A stretch of 64,000 bases of DNA from Phoronis australis (Eukaryota; Phoronida; Phoronidae), in assembly GCA_002633005.1 (NCBI GenBank), contig NMRA01000600.1:107342-171341 (forward strand), read 5' to 3'. This document shows positions 1-12,540 of the stretch, piece by piece (positions within the stretch are counted from its first letter, which is position 1; every line of letters begins with the position of its first letter). The notes beneath the pieces were generated by a model. It made no database searches, was not told where the DNA came from, and saw nothing but the letters and a program-made list of their open reading frames with translations. Made by a program: the position numbers and the translations under genes.

Positions 1-475
1 AACTGACATGCCAATCTCTACACGGCCTTCTTGCGTTCTCAAGAGCCTGCACTCGACGTGTTTCGTTGTCAACAGCTTATGTTTCTGATGCTTCGCCACA
101 TTCAAGTAAAAATCGTTCCAACTCCCTCGTCGCCGGAAGACTCGTCGCTACAACTGTCGTATTCCATGTTGGTTCCTCAAATAGTCTACATGTAACTCGG
201 AGTACAACGTGCCTGTCTTACTATCTTACTAATGTGTCGCCTTCATCGATTACATAACCGCCCACGCCAGTATTCAATATTTATTCAGCTGATGACAAGT
301 TGGATATAAGATCATTAACTTCTGGGTCTCCCTATTTAACTGGATTGCACGGACAATAAATGCCTTGTGGAATGGGTTCATTCAGTGCTATTTTTGTGTT
401 GAACCCATTTGTTCTGGTGTCAAACTATCTTAACAAGGAAAAACTGTATAACATCACGTTTTTATAGTTTATGTA

Positions 476-477
<2 letters not shown>

Positions 478-537
<60 letters not shown>
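478..537. repeat. (AT)n(AC)n microsatellite
   Basis: About 48 bases of alternating TA run directly into about ten bases of AC. The corresponding place in the right copy of the long repeat (about 59850) has only a short ATAATTATACACATATAT stretch, so the array expanded in this copy. The apparent peptide of alternating Ile and Tyr is a by-product of the dinucleotide. Confidence 0.95.
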
Positions 538-1430
538 TGGTATTCCCAAGTGGGAAAAGACGAATTCCTTCCAGTCTGTTTAGATTTCTGCAATCTTAAC
601 TAGAGATTACGCGATTTGACCAGCAAATGACGCGTATGAAAAATGATGTTTTATACTTTTGCCGTAGTCTGAACTTTGTTAATGGTTGATCAGTGCCCGA
701 CCTGCTGCAGTGTGCTCGTATTTTTGAGGTGCTGAAAACAAGGAATTCATTTACGGTATTGTTACCGAACGTTTCTTCTCTAGGCCTACTAAGGAATTTG
801 CATTTTATTGGAGAGTTAACCTGACAGTCGGCCAAAGAAAAGTTTTGTCCATTTTCCGATCCACGGCTGCAAATACTTTAGAAGTGGGAAAGGCGTTGGA
901 ATTAAGATAGAATTATTCTACACTCACTGCGGTGAATGCGTAAGTACAATGTACCAGTAGGTGATTCTTGGTCTGATGGCTTCCGAGGGTTGACTCAGTT
1001 CAAACCAACAAAGTGTATACATGTGAATAAAGAAGCAAGATGTTTTGTCCACTGAATGTTTTGAAGTAGGCTAAAGAAATGTGAAAAGGTGAAAATTGTC
1101 ACTGCCGTACCTGATTTTGTAGCCTATTGATCAAGCAAACGGAACGGCGCAAAATAGTGTTATTCATCCTCAAACGTCGAGTGCTGTAAAATAGTTTCAA
1201 TAAATATGTTGACCTTGACCTCATTCCATTGTTACACAACATTAGATTCCGTACAAAAGTTTAATAAAACCTGTTTTGGCATCCCGCTAGAACATGGTCA
1301 TGGCCTCTCTGACCCGCCGCCATGCGGTTGGTTTGTTGCAGCGCCCGCAGTGATTACGAAGATCAAATTACCACCTCATCACTGTGAATTCATGAATTTG
1401 TACTGACCATATGTTTTACACTGTGAGGAC

Positions 1431-1565
1431 GGTTCAGCAACTTTAGGACCTATACGCTACTACCTCTCTAATAAGGAAGACTTCGCGAAATATTTCCATG
1501 CATTTCAAATGAGAACACGTGACTTAGGCTAGATTTTCCAACCGCCAGACACTTACTGAACTCTA
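1431..1565. mobile_element. Diverged copy of the TTCAGTAAC palindromic MITE family
   Basis: This is a poor match to the family seen better at 36163-36302 and 41894-42033. It starts GGTTCAGCAACTTTAGGACC, keeps AAGACTTCGCGA in the middle and GAGAACACGTGACTT further on, and ends TTACTGAAC. It lies inside the left long repeat; the right repeat has other insertions at this point. Confidence 0.5.
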
Positions 1566-3739
1566 CACGGGCTTAGCGAAGCCCTAGTTACCTGATGCAC
1601 CTGTCCATACGTTCAGTCGAGGTGGGCAAGCATGTGTCATGGCGCTAATTGTCACGCAGCGGAGTTATTTTGCACCCCGTGTCAACTCGTTTATTCCTTG
1701 CACGACTTTGGTTACTAAAATTAAATATTCATGGTATTATAAAAGCTGTCGGCTAAACTATTTTTGAAAAGATCTATGCACGGACGAAAACGCACGCCAT
1801 GAAACACACATGCAGTGGCGATAGTCGCCTACGCGACTATAAGCTTTGGTGCATGTGTCTATAACGGGCAGATCGCACGAAAACGCTTGAGCAAAGATAT
1901 CATTGAGAAGCCAACACGACTGAAGTGCATGGGTACAAGAAATTTGACAGTTTCTATCAGCATTCGTTTCCCTTGCCAGAAACGAAATGGCATCCTGTCA
2001 GACCTTCATGCCCTAGAAATTTACGTCCAAACAAAAGCTGCAGGGTATGCGGAAGCACTTTTCTGTCTCTAATATTACGTACCCGTTTACATAACTCCAT
2101 TACATCGCTTCGTTTGCAGCGTCGTCCGCACTAACCCGATGGTTTTAATCATACACACAGCCTGGTCTCCCGGGCTCATGAAGTCAAGTTTACTGTCTTT
2201 GTCTTTCGTTCAAAGACAGTTTCACATACCGTCGCATGTTGATGAAGCATCCACATCTGAGTAAGGTACAGTTGTTTATGACTTAAATATATGAGTTGTG
2301 TGTTTTGTTTCGGGCTGCTATGAAGATAATTTTGAAAGATATTTTTTTCGTCACTTTCCAAACTTTAGGAAATCGATCGATTTAGAAACTGAACATTTTG
2401 GGAACTACACCTCCGTAGCATATGGATTCGTTTTGTTCACAATCAACTTATTTAGCTCATAAAAAGTGCTGTTCACGAAACTTGGTCTGCGTCTTCATAG
2501 CACGAACAGGAATTCTAAAATTTAAATTAAGGAACTTGGCATTCAACTCTTTTTTTAATAAATGAAGATTTAAGTGAATATTCTTAATAATTTCGGTTTA
2601 GGTTAATAGTGGAAGATTTTGACTCAAACAAATCAGAGAAAGTGACCTATTTAGTATGCTCTGTGCATGTATTTCTGCTGGCGGGACAGAAACGACTGCG
2701 GTCATTCTAAACCATATTTGTAACCACGCGTCATGCACATACTGATGTTGCAAACGCGGCGTCCCACTCCCAGTCTCTCAATATTCTCAATAACTTGTTA
2801 CACTCGCGACATCTAGCGAGCAGACGAGGTATGACATGTGACGTATTTCAATTGATTTAAAATATATCTCAAACTCGTTCTTCCTGGCGTCGTACGCGAT
2901 TTTTACTCCTTGAAACGAAAACCTGTCAGCGTAAAGTCTCGAACAATATTTGAAACGTCAATTAATGCTCTGAAACTTGTATGCAAATGAAGTAGGGGAG
3001 ATTCAACAATATGGAAATGATGAATTTTAATTAAACTTTGAGTTACTATCGCATGTTTGAGACACTCATTTCAGTTCAGTTTTATCATCCGGGTAATATA
3101 ATCCTGTCGGCGCCGGCTCACACCACATCACGAGTGTAAAAAGTTACTAAGAGACTGTGTCTCGGTGCCGACTGGGGGCCAGTTCGTTTCGTTATGTCAC
3201 CCGCCAAGCTAACGAGATCAAGGGTAGTATCAAATTCCAAACTAGAACAAATCAAATTAGCCACTGACTGCCGGGGAGTTATAAGGAGCAAATTACTGTC
3301 ACAAATTAATAATATCCTACAATAAATGTTAAATCTAAAATCAAGCAGCACTAAAAACAGCAATATTCCGAAAAATGAGTTGTCAAGAATTCGAATATAA
3401 CACGTGAATATACGCGCCTTCCGACATGACGCCAAATTGTAGGCTGCTGTAGCGTTTGCGCCCAGTCGACATAACTGTATCCTTTGAGAAGTGTTATTGA
3501 GATAATGAACAGACCAACATCACAACATCGTTCATCAGTTGGAATCTAATCACATCCAACAACTGTGTTGCTAACCCTGAGCCTGACAATTCTGGTAAGT
3601 TACCACTTATAGCTAATTTGACAAATAAAAATCTAATCGAAAGTAAATCGAATCGAATTCCTACAAACATATGAACCGTTTCACTTCTAACAAAATCCCA
3701 CATTTCGGTTAAGTACAATTTACTGTATGTATTAAAGTT

Positions 3740-3875
3740 TCTTAATCTGGCTTAGATGACGTCATTTGTAAGTATTCATCTTTTTAACGTGGCTTAGATC
3801 ACGTCATATGTATGTTTTCATCTTTCTTAACGTGGCTTAGATAACGTCACATGTATGTTTTCATCTTTCTTAACG
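3740..3875. repeat. Three tandem copies of a 50-bp unit carrying CRE-like TGACGTCA
   Basis: The unit TGGCTTAGATNACGTCA followed by ATGTATGTTTTCATCTTT occurs three times in succession, at about 3753, 3791 and 3832. The first unit has a perfect TGACGTCA, the consensus for CREB/ATF factors; the others have CACGTCA and AACGTCA. The right long repeat retains two units (about 63573 and 63622), one with TGACGTCA. It could be a cis-regulatory cluster or simply a minisatellite; no transcription unit is visible next to it. Confidence 0.6.
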
Positions 3876-5618
3876 TTATCTCAAACCTTATTTATTGGCT
3901 TCAATTGTATCTCGTATATCAAAAAACTAGACCTTGTCATCTAGTAAAATTATATACTTTCTGAAAACAAAACAGATCAGGGAGTTTAAAAGTATATTTT
4001 CATTCGCGCACCACACCTTTTTTGAGTCAAAAAATAGTTTTTAAGAAATGTACATTCATAGCAAAATAACCCCTCTGTCGATTTTAATAAAACCATTTTG
4101 AAATGAACTTCATCAGTTACCTTAAAACACTACTAGGAATTTTGGATCGTTTGGTTTCTGTAACAAATCAACTCGCAATACGTAACGTATTTCTGTAAAA
4201 AATAGCAGTCGTATTCGTCTTTGTTACTTTCGTCTTTGTTCCATTACTAAAGAACTACCTCTTCATATCGAAAATCCTAACAAGATTTTTGAGATTGATG
4301 AATAAAGTTTGGAAAGTTTCAACGAAATCCACTGATCCATATTTGAGAAACTGTGTACCTAAGTTCAAATTTTGTCGATTTACCGAAGTTCAGATAAAGC
4401 CGATTAAATCGTGAGCCGTGAAAGTCTCAAGGTTCTCTGTTAATTATTCGGTGAAAACTTGTTTTTGGTTAATACCTTTACACCCCTTAGCAACGTTCAT
4501 TATTTCAACATTCATGCCCAATGTCTTCTGAAATTGCAGAGCGAAATTAACTTAATTACCACAAAAACGTTTAATTTGAACCAAGTCGATATCGAATTCA
4601 ATAATTAGGTCACGGGCGGAACCAACAAACATGTACATGTATTAAGTGGGTCAAGCTGGTGCATTGTGGTCCACTTTAAAGCAGGTCAACACTTCATTGT
4701 TAGATACACAACGCGCTGGGAGACTGATATGAAACCCAAGTACGAAATGGATATAGAAATCAGGTCGGTGGTTTAAGAGACATAGGACGCGAAAGCTCGT
4801 CAAAAATATCATTTAAACAATTCTTAACGAAAGAACCGTCTCGCAACATCCAGTACAGACTAAATCATTTTCTCCTGCGAGGAAATTGTCAGAAAGAATC
4901 GCAAAATTCACGATTTTTGAAATAAGCGCGAAGGAAAAACCCTGTGGTTACCACATAGTTTCTAATCCCTCTCCAACTTATGACAGATGTGTGCATGCGT
5001 TCACAGTTAATTGCTTGAAATCGTTTGAGTTCAAAGGTTCCATTTTCCACATCAGGGAAATGTGCTACGTCTTGCCATACTAAATAAGGAGACGTGCTTT
5101 GCCTTGTGGGAAAAAATCAACGACGTGGCGTGCAGTTGACACATCATTTTTTGAAGTTTGATACTAAAACAAAATGCTTTGATATGAACAAAAATTAAAA
5201 ATCTTTACAACCAAACCCTAAAATAATGAGCAGGTTGAATTCTGTTTCAGTTTCAGAGAACCACTCTCAAAGTTACGGTTTCAATGGGGTCTCTTTTTCG
5301 CGTTCCAGGCCCCTTTAAAGCAAGTCATGAGCATGAGATCGAAACAGCTAAATGCCAAATTACCCGAATTAAAAGGAATTTTGGTGAGGATTTATCTCTT
5401 TTCACAAGTTGCTGGATTCGTGAACACTAAGTCACAGAGGCGTGATGCGACTCGTAGCATTCGTTCTCAACAGTCGTACATGTATGCAGACACGCAACTC
5501 TCTTAGGATCAAAGCTACGTTTTGCCTCCGTTTTCACCGGCATCTTTCTTTCATATGTTCACGTCGTTGACATAAAATTATGGCGACTCGGTGAATGAAA
5601 GGATTGAGGGTATTCAGT
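3876..5618. other. Gene-free stretch with one half of a dispersed inverted repeat
   Basis: No gene is supported here. About 4886-5330 is similar, in inverted orientation, to about 39885-40320. Landmarks are GGTTGAATTCTGTTTCAG at 5233 against its reverse complement near 39947, and ACTAAATAAGGAGACGTGCT at 5080 against an inverted match near 40100. Open frames in the two copies differ, so I read it as an old dispersed repeat and not a gene. Confidence 0.5.
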
Positions 5619-5722
5619 GGCGGATCCACGTTTTCAGTAAGGAGGGGGGTTTAGGATTTCCGCAAAGGTCGAATCCTAGGCGCGTGGCGCCGAGCGGGGG
5701 GAGGTTCCCCCTCCCGTGTAAG
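5619..5722. mobile_element. Terminus of a CAGTGGCGGATCCA-type DNA transposon
   Basis: CAGTGGCGGATCCAC followed by G-rich and then C-rich self-complementary stretches (GGAGGTTCCCCCTCC) is the usual look of one end of hAT-like or related non-autonomous elements in invertebrate genomes. A possible partner end is GTAGATCGCCATTG at 7983-7996, which would give an element of about 2.4 kb, but the two ends match only partly and no transposase is visible between them. Confidence 0.4.
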
Positions 5723-6340
5723 ACATTATTTGTTTTTGTAGCCAAATAGTGAAACTTTCATGCATCCTGGTAAATTTTTGGCACTTGACATGTCTCTGGA
5801 GTTTTCTTAAGATAATTAAAATCTCTTCTTGATTTCGTCACATGAACTTGGCTCAAAATTTTCGTGAAACCATATAGTGCACATAGGGGTATGAGTCACG
5901 ACACCAGCAAAATTTTTTGTTGGAACATCTGCTTACACACACCTTTTAACATACGAAAAGTAATATACGAAAAAAGTGTGGTGTGTATACAGGGGTTTAG
6001 ACAACTTCCAAATATTCAAGAGCATAAGGAGCACCGACGGGGCGTAAAAACTTGAATATCAGATGATTGCGTAAAAGCAGCCTCAAGTTGTTTAGGAGCG
6101 AAGACATGTACTGTTAGTCCAGAAATAAACATGTGTTCTGTCTCGTTTCGAGAGAAACTGGTGAACGATGGTGCTCTCAACTTAATTATAGTCTAACATT
6201 ATTAAAAATGACAATAAATAATTAAGTACCACTTTATTAAGCTGTAACACGCTGACAACAATTGAAAAACGTAAAATGTTTCAGGAAACAAATCATCTGA
6301 AAACAGTTTCACGAAACCAAAACATCCTGTGCACAGTGGT
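5723..6340. other. No gene seen
   Basis: AT-rich sequence without splice-bounded open frames or recognisable repeats. It could be the interior of the element that starts at 5619. Confidence 0.5.
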
Positions 6341-6349
6341 GAAAAGAAA

Positions 6350-6625
6350 TACTGGACTAGTTTGCAGAGGGACCAGATGTACACTGAGAGTACACAAAAA
6401 GGCTGACCTGGTCCGTCACGAGACCAAGAATACACCTGAGCTTATTATCCCAATAAAAATAGTCGATCTGTCGCGGGACCAAACAATACTGGCTGAGATA
6501 AATAGTTTTACAAAGCACACCTTGGTAAAAAAAATCACAAGACTAGTTCGCCGAGGGACCAGAAGTAGTACACTAAAACTCGACGTCTACACAAGTCAAG
6601 CTGGCCTGGTCCGTCGCGGGACGTA
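6350..6625. repeat. Degenerate repeat built on CTGGTCCGTCGCGGGACC
   Basis: Five variants of the near-palindrome GGTCCGTCGCGGGACC occur at about 6356, 6408, 6465, 6541 and 6603, spaced 52-76 bp apart. Because they share one frame they encode a repeated peptide of the type L-V-R-R-G-T inside an open segment (6276-6632). The spacing and palindrome suggest a decayed minisatellite or a series of protein-binding or structural sites; I see no reason to call it a gene. Confidence 0.45.
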
Positions 6626-6639
6626 CATGTAAAGTGTAC

Positions 6640-7900
6640 TATGCAAAAAATTTTGAATTGAAAACTTCTCTCTAGACACTTTTTAATCCCCAGTGGTTAC
6701 TTATGCGTTAGACAAGTCCTATCCTTCTGTTGTCTAGACTGCCGAGGAATTTGAATATCGGATCCAGTGGTTTGCTCGTCTTGGAACCATTTTAACCAGA
6801 TATCTTCGATGTTTGTTCCCAACGCTTGCACTTCGTCAACTGCTGTGTCAATGAGCTTGTAAGCCTCTACAATGTCAGCATCGCGTTTCGCAGCTCAGTT
6901 GGCACTAAGACCCTTGGGGTTATCAAGTCCATTCAAAAGACTTACATGCGCAACTAAATTTGATCCGTTCATCATGGACTACTTCAAACCTTGACGATGT
7001 ATCACAGGACCTATTTGCATCTCGTGCAATTTTCGAAATAAACGTCCCAATGTCTGAACGCTTGAAACCCGAAGTACTAACATCAAATAAATGCCCATAG
7101 GCATGAGCGTTTCATAGGGTGGGCCTTTCTGCGGTAATTCCCAGTATAGAAGACGGCAGTGTGCTTATAGTTGCAGGTAAAAAGACGGTTGGTGCTGAAG
7201 TCGGAACTAGGGCTCCTTAGGAGGCCTATTGAACATTGCACGAGTCCTGCAAGACTTTGTTGTGGAAGAACAGCCTCCTCACAATTTCTGGTACTGTACG
7301 CTGTCGCAAATGCGGTCCACTTTGTCAATGTGAGTGCCCCCTTGGTCATTCCTTGTATGGACATAACTTGATAGCGTTTATCTTCAAACGGACTCGCGAC
7401 CAGATCACGGCGCCCGCCACAATAGCAATTCTTCGGAAAAAGATTTGTTTTCAAATATATTACATGTACATGTACACTGTATGATATTGCGCAAGGCAAC
7501 TTTACTATACATCAGTTACAAACGCGTGGAGTGTAATAGAATGGCACGGCATGACAGATGAGGTAAAAACGTTGCACGTCAAATCGCTTGAATATCAGGG
7601 TTGCGGCACCACAGTATTTCCCCTAATCAAATCAAAACATATCTTAGAGTAAAGAAGCTAGGTACCTAAAGAAATCGGCTATAGAACTGCTCTTTCAGCG
7701 GTGAATCCATCTAAAATGCTTGGCTACTTCAGCAGTGTCGACGGAAGTGCGCGCACAATTGATCTCCGCGCGTTTTGCCGATGAGCCACGAAGACTCCGC
7801 AATTCACAATGCAAAAATAATATTTTAAGAGTGAAGCACCCCCCTCAATTTTTTCCAAGTTGGTTTACTTGGGGTTTACACACGCTAGCGGTGACGTTTT
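6640..7900. other. No gene seen
   Basis: Several open segments overlap on both strands between 7083 and 7499, but none is bounded by convincing splice sites or shows a recognisable protein. Confidence 0.5.
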
Positions 7901-7909
7901 TGTTTTGCT

Positions 7910-7996
7910 GGAGACGCTCTTGTTTTTTATTTTTGGTCCTGGCCCAAGGGGTGTGGTTTAAACCCCCTGAACCCCCCCCCCGTAGATCGCCATTGT
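7910..7996. mobile_element. Possible right end of a TGGCGAT-type element
   Basis: A C-tract followed by GTAGATCGCCATTG resembles the right end of the element at 16934-17926, which finishes GTAGATCCGCCACTG after a C-rich stretch. It may pair with 5619 or be a solitary end. Confidence 0.35.
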
Positions 7997-7999
7997 ACG

Positions 8000-10036
8000 G
8001 AGCTGCTCTGGCATAATGGTGAATGTGGCCAAAACCCTTTTGTCTACCTAACATCACACGCATGCTAGCGCCCCCCAATGGAGGTTAGGAGACTTCGCAC
8101 TGGTAACCTGCCCTTGTAGAGCCGTTAGTTTGTTTGACGCAACTGATAACTAGACTCAGGGTGATGACAACATTTTGTATCAAACAAAGATACTCTATAC
8201 CGATATATTTGTTTGTATGCCAGACCACGGACAGTGCTGTTCTTGAATGGAACCATTTACGGATATTTAGGCAAACCTTTGGCAAAAGTGAGTCGACTTC
8301 TGAACAAAAACATATTGTGGCCGGTCGACATAACTTTCAAAATTTTAATGAAAAACAAAATAACCGAATGCTTTTCCACATTCCACTCACAGACAGCAGA
8401 TGTCTTATCACTGCCGTAAATCACGAGAAGCTGAATCGTAAACACAAGCTCTGCATACTTGAGTAACGTGGACATTCGCAGTACCCGCAGACACAGGACC
8501 CAGTTCAGACACTCAACTGAGCAAACGTATTTATCATGCCGCAACCTCAGACTTACAATGTTACACATCACAAACACATTCTTAATTCTCAGATTTTGAG
8601 GATTGACGAAAGTCACGATACATAGAAGTATCCAAATCTGTATGTGACTCGTCTGATGCTACCTGTACTTGTACTTGGTCCGCGGTACTGAGTGATAGGC
8701 TAAATTAGTGGTTAACTCGGGTTACGAGTTCTCATGGCCTCCACTGGGGACAAAAGGGTTTTTGTCAACATTCACCATTCTGCGCTGCTCTGTGCCTAGC
8801 CGGCGGGATATTCGACTTGAGTGACAGCCTCGTGACTTGTGATGACCCCGGATAAGTTGTAAACAAATTCCCGCGCATTTGTGAAGTTCCAAGGTGGTTC
8901 TGCTAAATCTTGTTAGCTCGATACACAGTGTATAGGTATTCGAAGTACACCGTTAGTGAAAATAGGGTATTTTGCTAGACATATGTGAAAATTGTAAAAA
9001 TTACCTTTATTGTGAATAAGGTTCGAGATATCCTTAACTCATTCGACCCTGAGCACCAACATGGCATCAACAGCTTAATGGCCTGGCTGAGCTGTGGAAT
9101 GTCTACCCCCTTGAAGTCGGAGGGTATTTCACTCAGAACTAGGTCAGAAGCACTGCACAAACCTCGTCACTCAGTCATTAGTAAACATATACTTACCAAA
9201 TTTTCAGCAACACATCTTGAGTAAATGAGCTTCATGTTAATATACAATTTATCTTAAGTTCAATATTGCGAAAGAGTTAAAACAAACAGTTTCACTTTTT
9301 GTTTTCTAGAAACAAAGACATTTCATTTACAAATAATCCATTTAAATTTCCAGAAAACATGTCAAGAAAGTTTTCTATGTGGCATATCCCCATCATAATC
9401 TAGATCACTGTATCTAAATCTTACCACTGTGTGCCATCAGTATCCACACTTTCATATCCATAATCACTGAAGTCTATATCTAAATGTGACCAATGTCATC
9501 AGTATCCACACTATCCTCCATAACAAAAACTTCAAGAACTCTGAGAGGCCAGCAGAGTGAGTATGTGCAAAGTGCTAGTCACAGAGTAGTAATGGAACAT
9601 TTTGTTGTTGTTTCTGGTGATGATTAAGTGGTGACAGCAGTGTTATGTAAAAACCAATTAGGCTCCAATTCAGGGCAGCTAGCTCCATTCTAGTCTTCAA
9701 ATCAAACAAATATGCTATATTTCATGGAGAAATATCTCTATAACCTTTCAAAAGTTACTAAAACAGCCACTACAAAATTAACATGCTTCCTGGTTTTTCC
9801 TTGAATTGATAATTTTCTTGTGAAGAAATGGTTCTAAACTCCAGAAAAACAACCAATAGGCATTAACTTCACAAACAACAAGTTGATACAGAGTCAGGTG
9901 TCTCAATCGTCATTGGACAGAAAACTGGGAATACCCAAGATATACATGTATTTAATAAACCAATAAGTTGCTGCCTTCGATCCCTCCTGAAGGCGTGATC
10001 CGCCTGTGAGATACATTGTTTAGATAACGCCTGATA
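8000..10036. other. Gene-free stretch with a two-copy 80-bp repeat
   Basis: No gene is supported. At about 9400-9522 the phrase CATCAGTATCCACACT occurs twice with similar flanks (TATCTAAAT before, CCATAA after), a two-unit tandem repeat of about 80 bp. The rest is plain AT-rich sequence. Confidence 0.5.
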
Positions 10037-10198
10037 CGCCGTAAAGTGTAACAATTTCGTAAAATGTAACAATTGTTACATTTTACGTTGCTAGGCCTCT
10101 CCTAAAATGTAACAAGTTTCTACATTTTATGAAATTGTTACAATTTACGTCGAATGCACATGCGAGAAATGTACCATTGTTACATTTTACGAAAGCGA
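10037..10198. repeat. Palindromic CGTAAAATGTAACAA repeat cluster, copy 1
   Basis: The 15-mer CGTAAAATGTAACAA and its reverse complement alternate several times, including one directly abutting palindromic pair at about 10055-10085. The outer part, about 10085-10197, is an inverted copy of about 12957-13068: CTAGGCCTCTCCTAAAATGT here against ACATTTTAGGAGAGGCTTAG there. The class is uncertain, but the structure is that of a foldback or MITE-like element. Confidence 0.75.
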
Positions 10199-12540
10199 CG
10201 TCATAGTTCATGAGCTTGCATGGCATTTGTCACACGGGGAAAACCGTTGACACACTTAAAGCCTTCTTTCTCGGATTGCGTGAATGAAATTCTAACAAAT
10301 ACATGTATGCCAGGTTGACTTTAAAGATGTATCCCTATGAACTTTTCATGTTTTTTAACGTGAGTTGTTTCATGGTATAGTAAAAATGTACAGCGTACAT
10401 TTTCAACTCCACACGAAATGAGTTCCCAGGATCAGGTAACAAGTTTTCTACCGTTAAGCCGTTCTTGCAAGCTTTTGTTGACGCTCATAAACCAATTGTG
10501 TATCCGACATTACAGTAAACACACTGCCCTTGGTAAAAACAACAATGACATCGTATTTGGCTAATATTTATCGTATTTCTTCGGGAACGAACGACAATAA
10601 TTTCTTTCATAGAGAATTCAATTTCGGAAGCCAATTTGATAGAAAAAAACAGTTTTAGTCCACGATAGTTTGGTTTATTTCGGCCAGTGTTTTATTGCCT
10701 GGGAGTCATCGCTAATGCAGCAATTGCCCTGATTCACACAAAAAAGGAGCAAAACCAAAGTTCCTGATGCCGGAGGGTGCTGTCTACCACCTTAGTTACG
10801 AATAACAATTTCTTTAAGACATTGTGGTGGAAGGAAATAAAAGCACGCAGATTTTGTGAAAGCAACAGCAAAATATCGCCTTTGAGAAGGGCGAGCCATT
10901 AGCTTAAAAAAGTGGCGGCATAGTAACAAAAGAAATATCACAGTTCCTATGACGTCAAGCTTGTCTGAAATACTAGTGGTAAAAATAGGTCAAACCGTGA
11001 AGTGTATATGTAAAATGGGATGTCTAGCTGGGGAAATAGAAAATATTTTGCACTCTGAAGGGACATGATTCAAACCTAGTCTAGGTCGATAGTGTAAAGG
11101 GCAATAGTCCAAAAAAGCTAACTGTCGGCTCTTGGGACTAAAACATACACTTTCTCTTTCCATTATTTTTTAATATAAAATATGAAATAAAATTGCTATT
11201 TGGTCAATGGTCGTTAGTTCGAAGTACGTATAAATAAGGACAAAGAATGGAATTCTATTATTAATTGACGTGAAGTCACGTGTATCATGTGGCGCCACTT
11301 TTTGTGTTGCAGATCGCAGATAAGGGAATTTGGTATATTAATCCTTTTGATGCTTAGCATTAATTGCTCGTATTAAACATGGCTGACTGCGACGTTGGTG
11401 GTTTTTGTTCCATGCAATCCATTTTCAATGAAACCTGGTTCAAATCATTCTGTTAAATCACTGTGCTTTTCTAAGAATATTGGGACCCATTCCACATACA
11501 ATTGTTGCGTGTTTTGTATGTCCTTACCAGCTATTCTAATGACCCGGTGACCGCAGCCGACTACCCGTTAGTTCTCGAAAAATGTCTACCTCCAGAGATC
11601 AACTTAACCCAATTTTTGAACTTACACATCATCGAGAAACGATCCCCAGTTCTTTAACAAGGAATGTCTTCAACAAGTCAGAGAAAATATTGCGCTCTGA
11701 ATGCAGTTCTTCGTGGCAAACTAAAGATGGATATAGTTATATTTACAAATAATACAGTGCTTGCCGATAGTTCAGAAATAATCAATTTTTGAAGTTGGCG
11801 CACGCCTAAACAAGATTTCAATTCTCAGCCTCCCTGTTTTAAAAAAATAGGCCTAGTCTGCATCCACAGCTGTCAAGTCACTCCTCCCAATATCGTTAAA
11901 GCTGAACATAGGAGCCCCTTTAAAATCCTTTTGGAACAGCACTCGCCGTCCACTATGGAAAGCCCGGTGAAAACATTGAACCATAAATGAGATGATTTTA
12001 AAATCTTTGAGGAGCACGATGCATTAGCACTTTGCTAATCCTGTATTGTGTTCTCAATAAATAAATTTAAAAATATTAATAATATTAATAATAACGATAA
12101 CGAAAACGATAACGAGTAATACAAGTGATAGTAGTAATAGTATTAATAGTAGGAACAGTAGTGATAGTAAGGTAATACTAATAAAATGATAATAGTTAGC
12201 CAAATTCATGTCGTGTCAGCTCGTGTCATTCCTATAGAAGATGTATAACAGAGGAGGCCTCGCTTTTGAGGCCTGAAATTCAATTTTTTGCCTATGTCAT
12301 TTTAATAAGAATAAGTCATTTTAAATAATAAGCTGTTGTATACGAAAAATGCAGGCCAAAAGGGTGTGTTTTCACAGAAAAATACTCTCCAAAATGGCGC
12401 CATTTTCGACAAAACTATATCTAAAAGGTGGCTTTCCCGAATTTCTGGAACAGAAGTTTGCGAATACACAAACCAGTCTCTAAAAATGGGTCACTTTTTT
12501 GTTCGATCCCACTCTCTAAACGGGTAGGTACATGTACATG
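10199..12540. other. No gene seen; degenerate trinucleotide array at 12055-12200
   Basis: No coding region is supported. From about 12055 to 12200 the sequence is an imperfect AAT/AGT/AAC trinucleotide microsatellite with GATAACGA variants. The remainder has no recognisable structure. Confidence 0.6.

Larger units (their letters stand above)
1..3875. repeat. Left copy of a diverged 4-kb direct repeat
   Basis: Sequence from position 1 to about 3875 aligns by eye, in the same order and orientation, with about 59388-63650. Shared landmarks include GCGTTCTCAAGAG (35 and 59419), AATAAATGCCTTGTG (355 and 59717), CTCCCGGGCTCATG (2167 and 62556), CCGACATGACGCCAAA (3421 and 63241) and the TGACGTCA repeats at the right edge. 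Divergence is substantial and many indels separate the copies, so the duplication is old. No gene is recognisable inside. Bases 3-254 are open in one frame and the partner copy keeps that frame open to a stop at 59562, but differences are spread evenly over codon positions, which argues against selected coding sequence. Confidence 0.75.

Noticed and set aside
409-603. Open frame with an Ile-Tyr repeat
   Set aside because: It is produced by the AT microsatellite.
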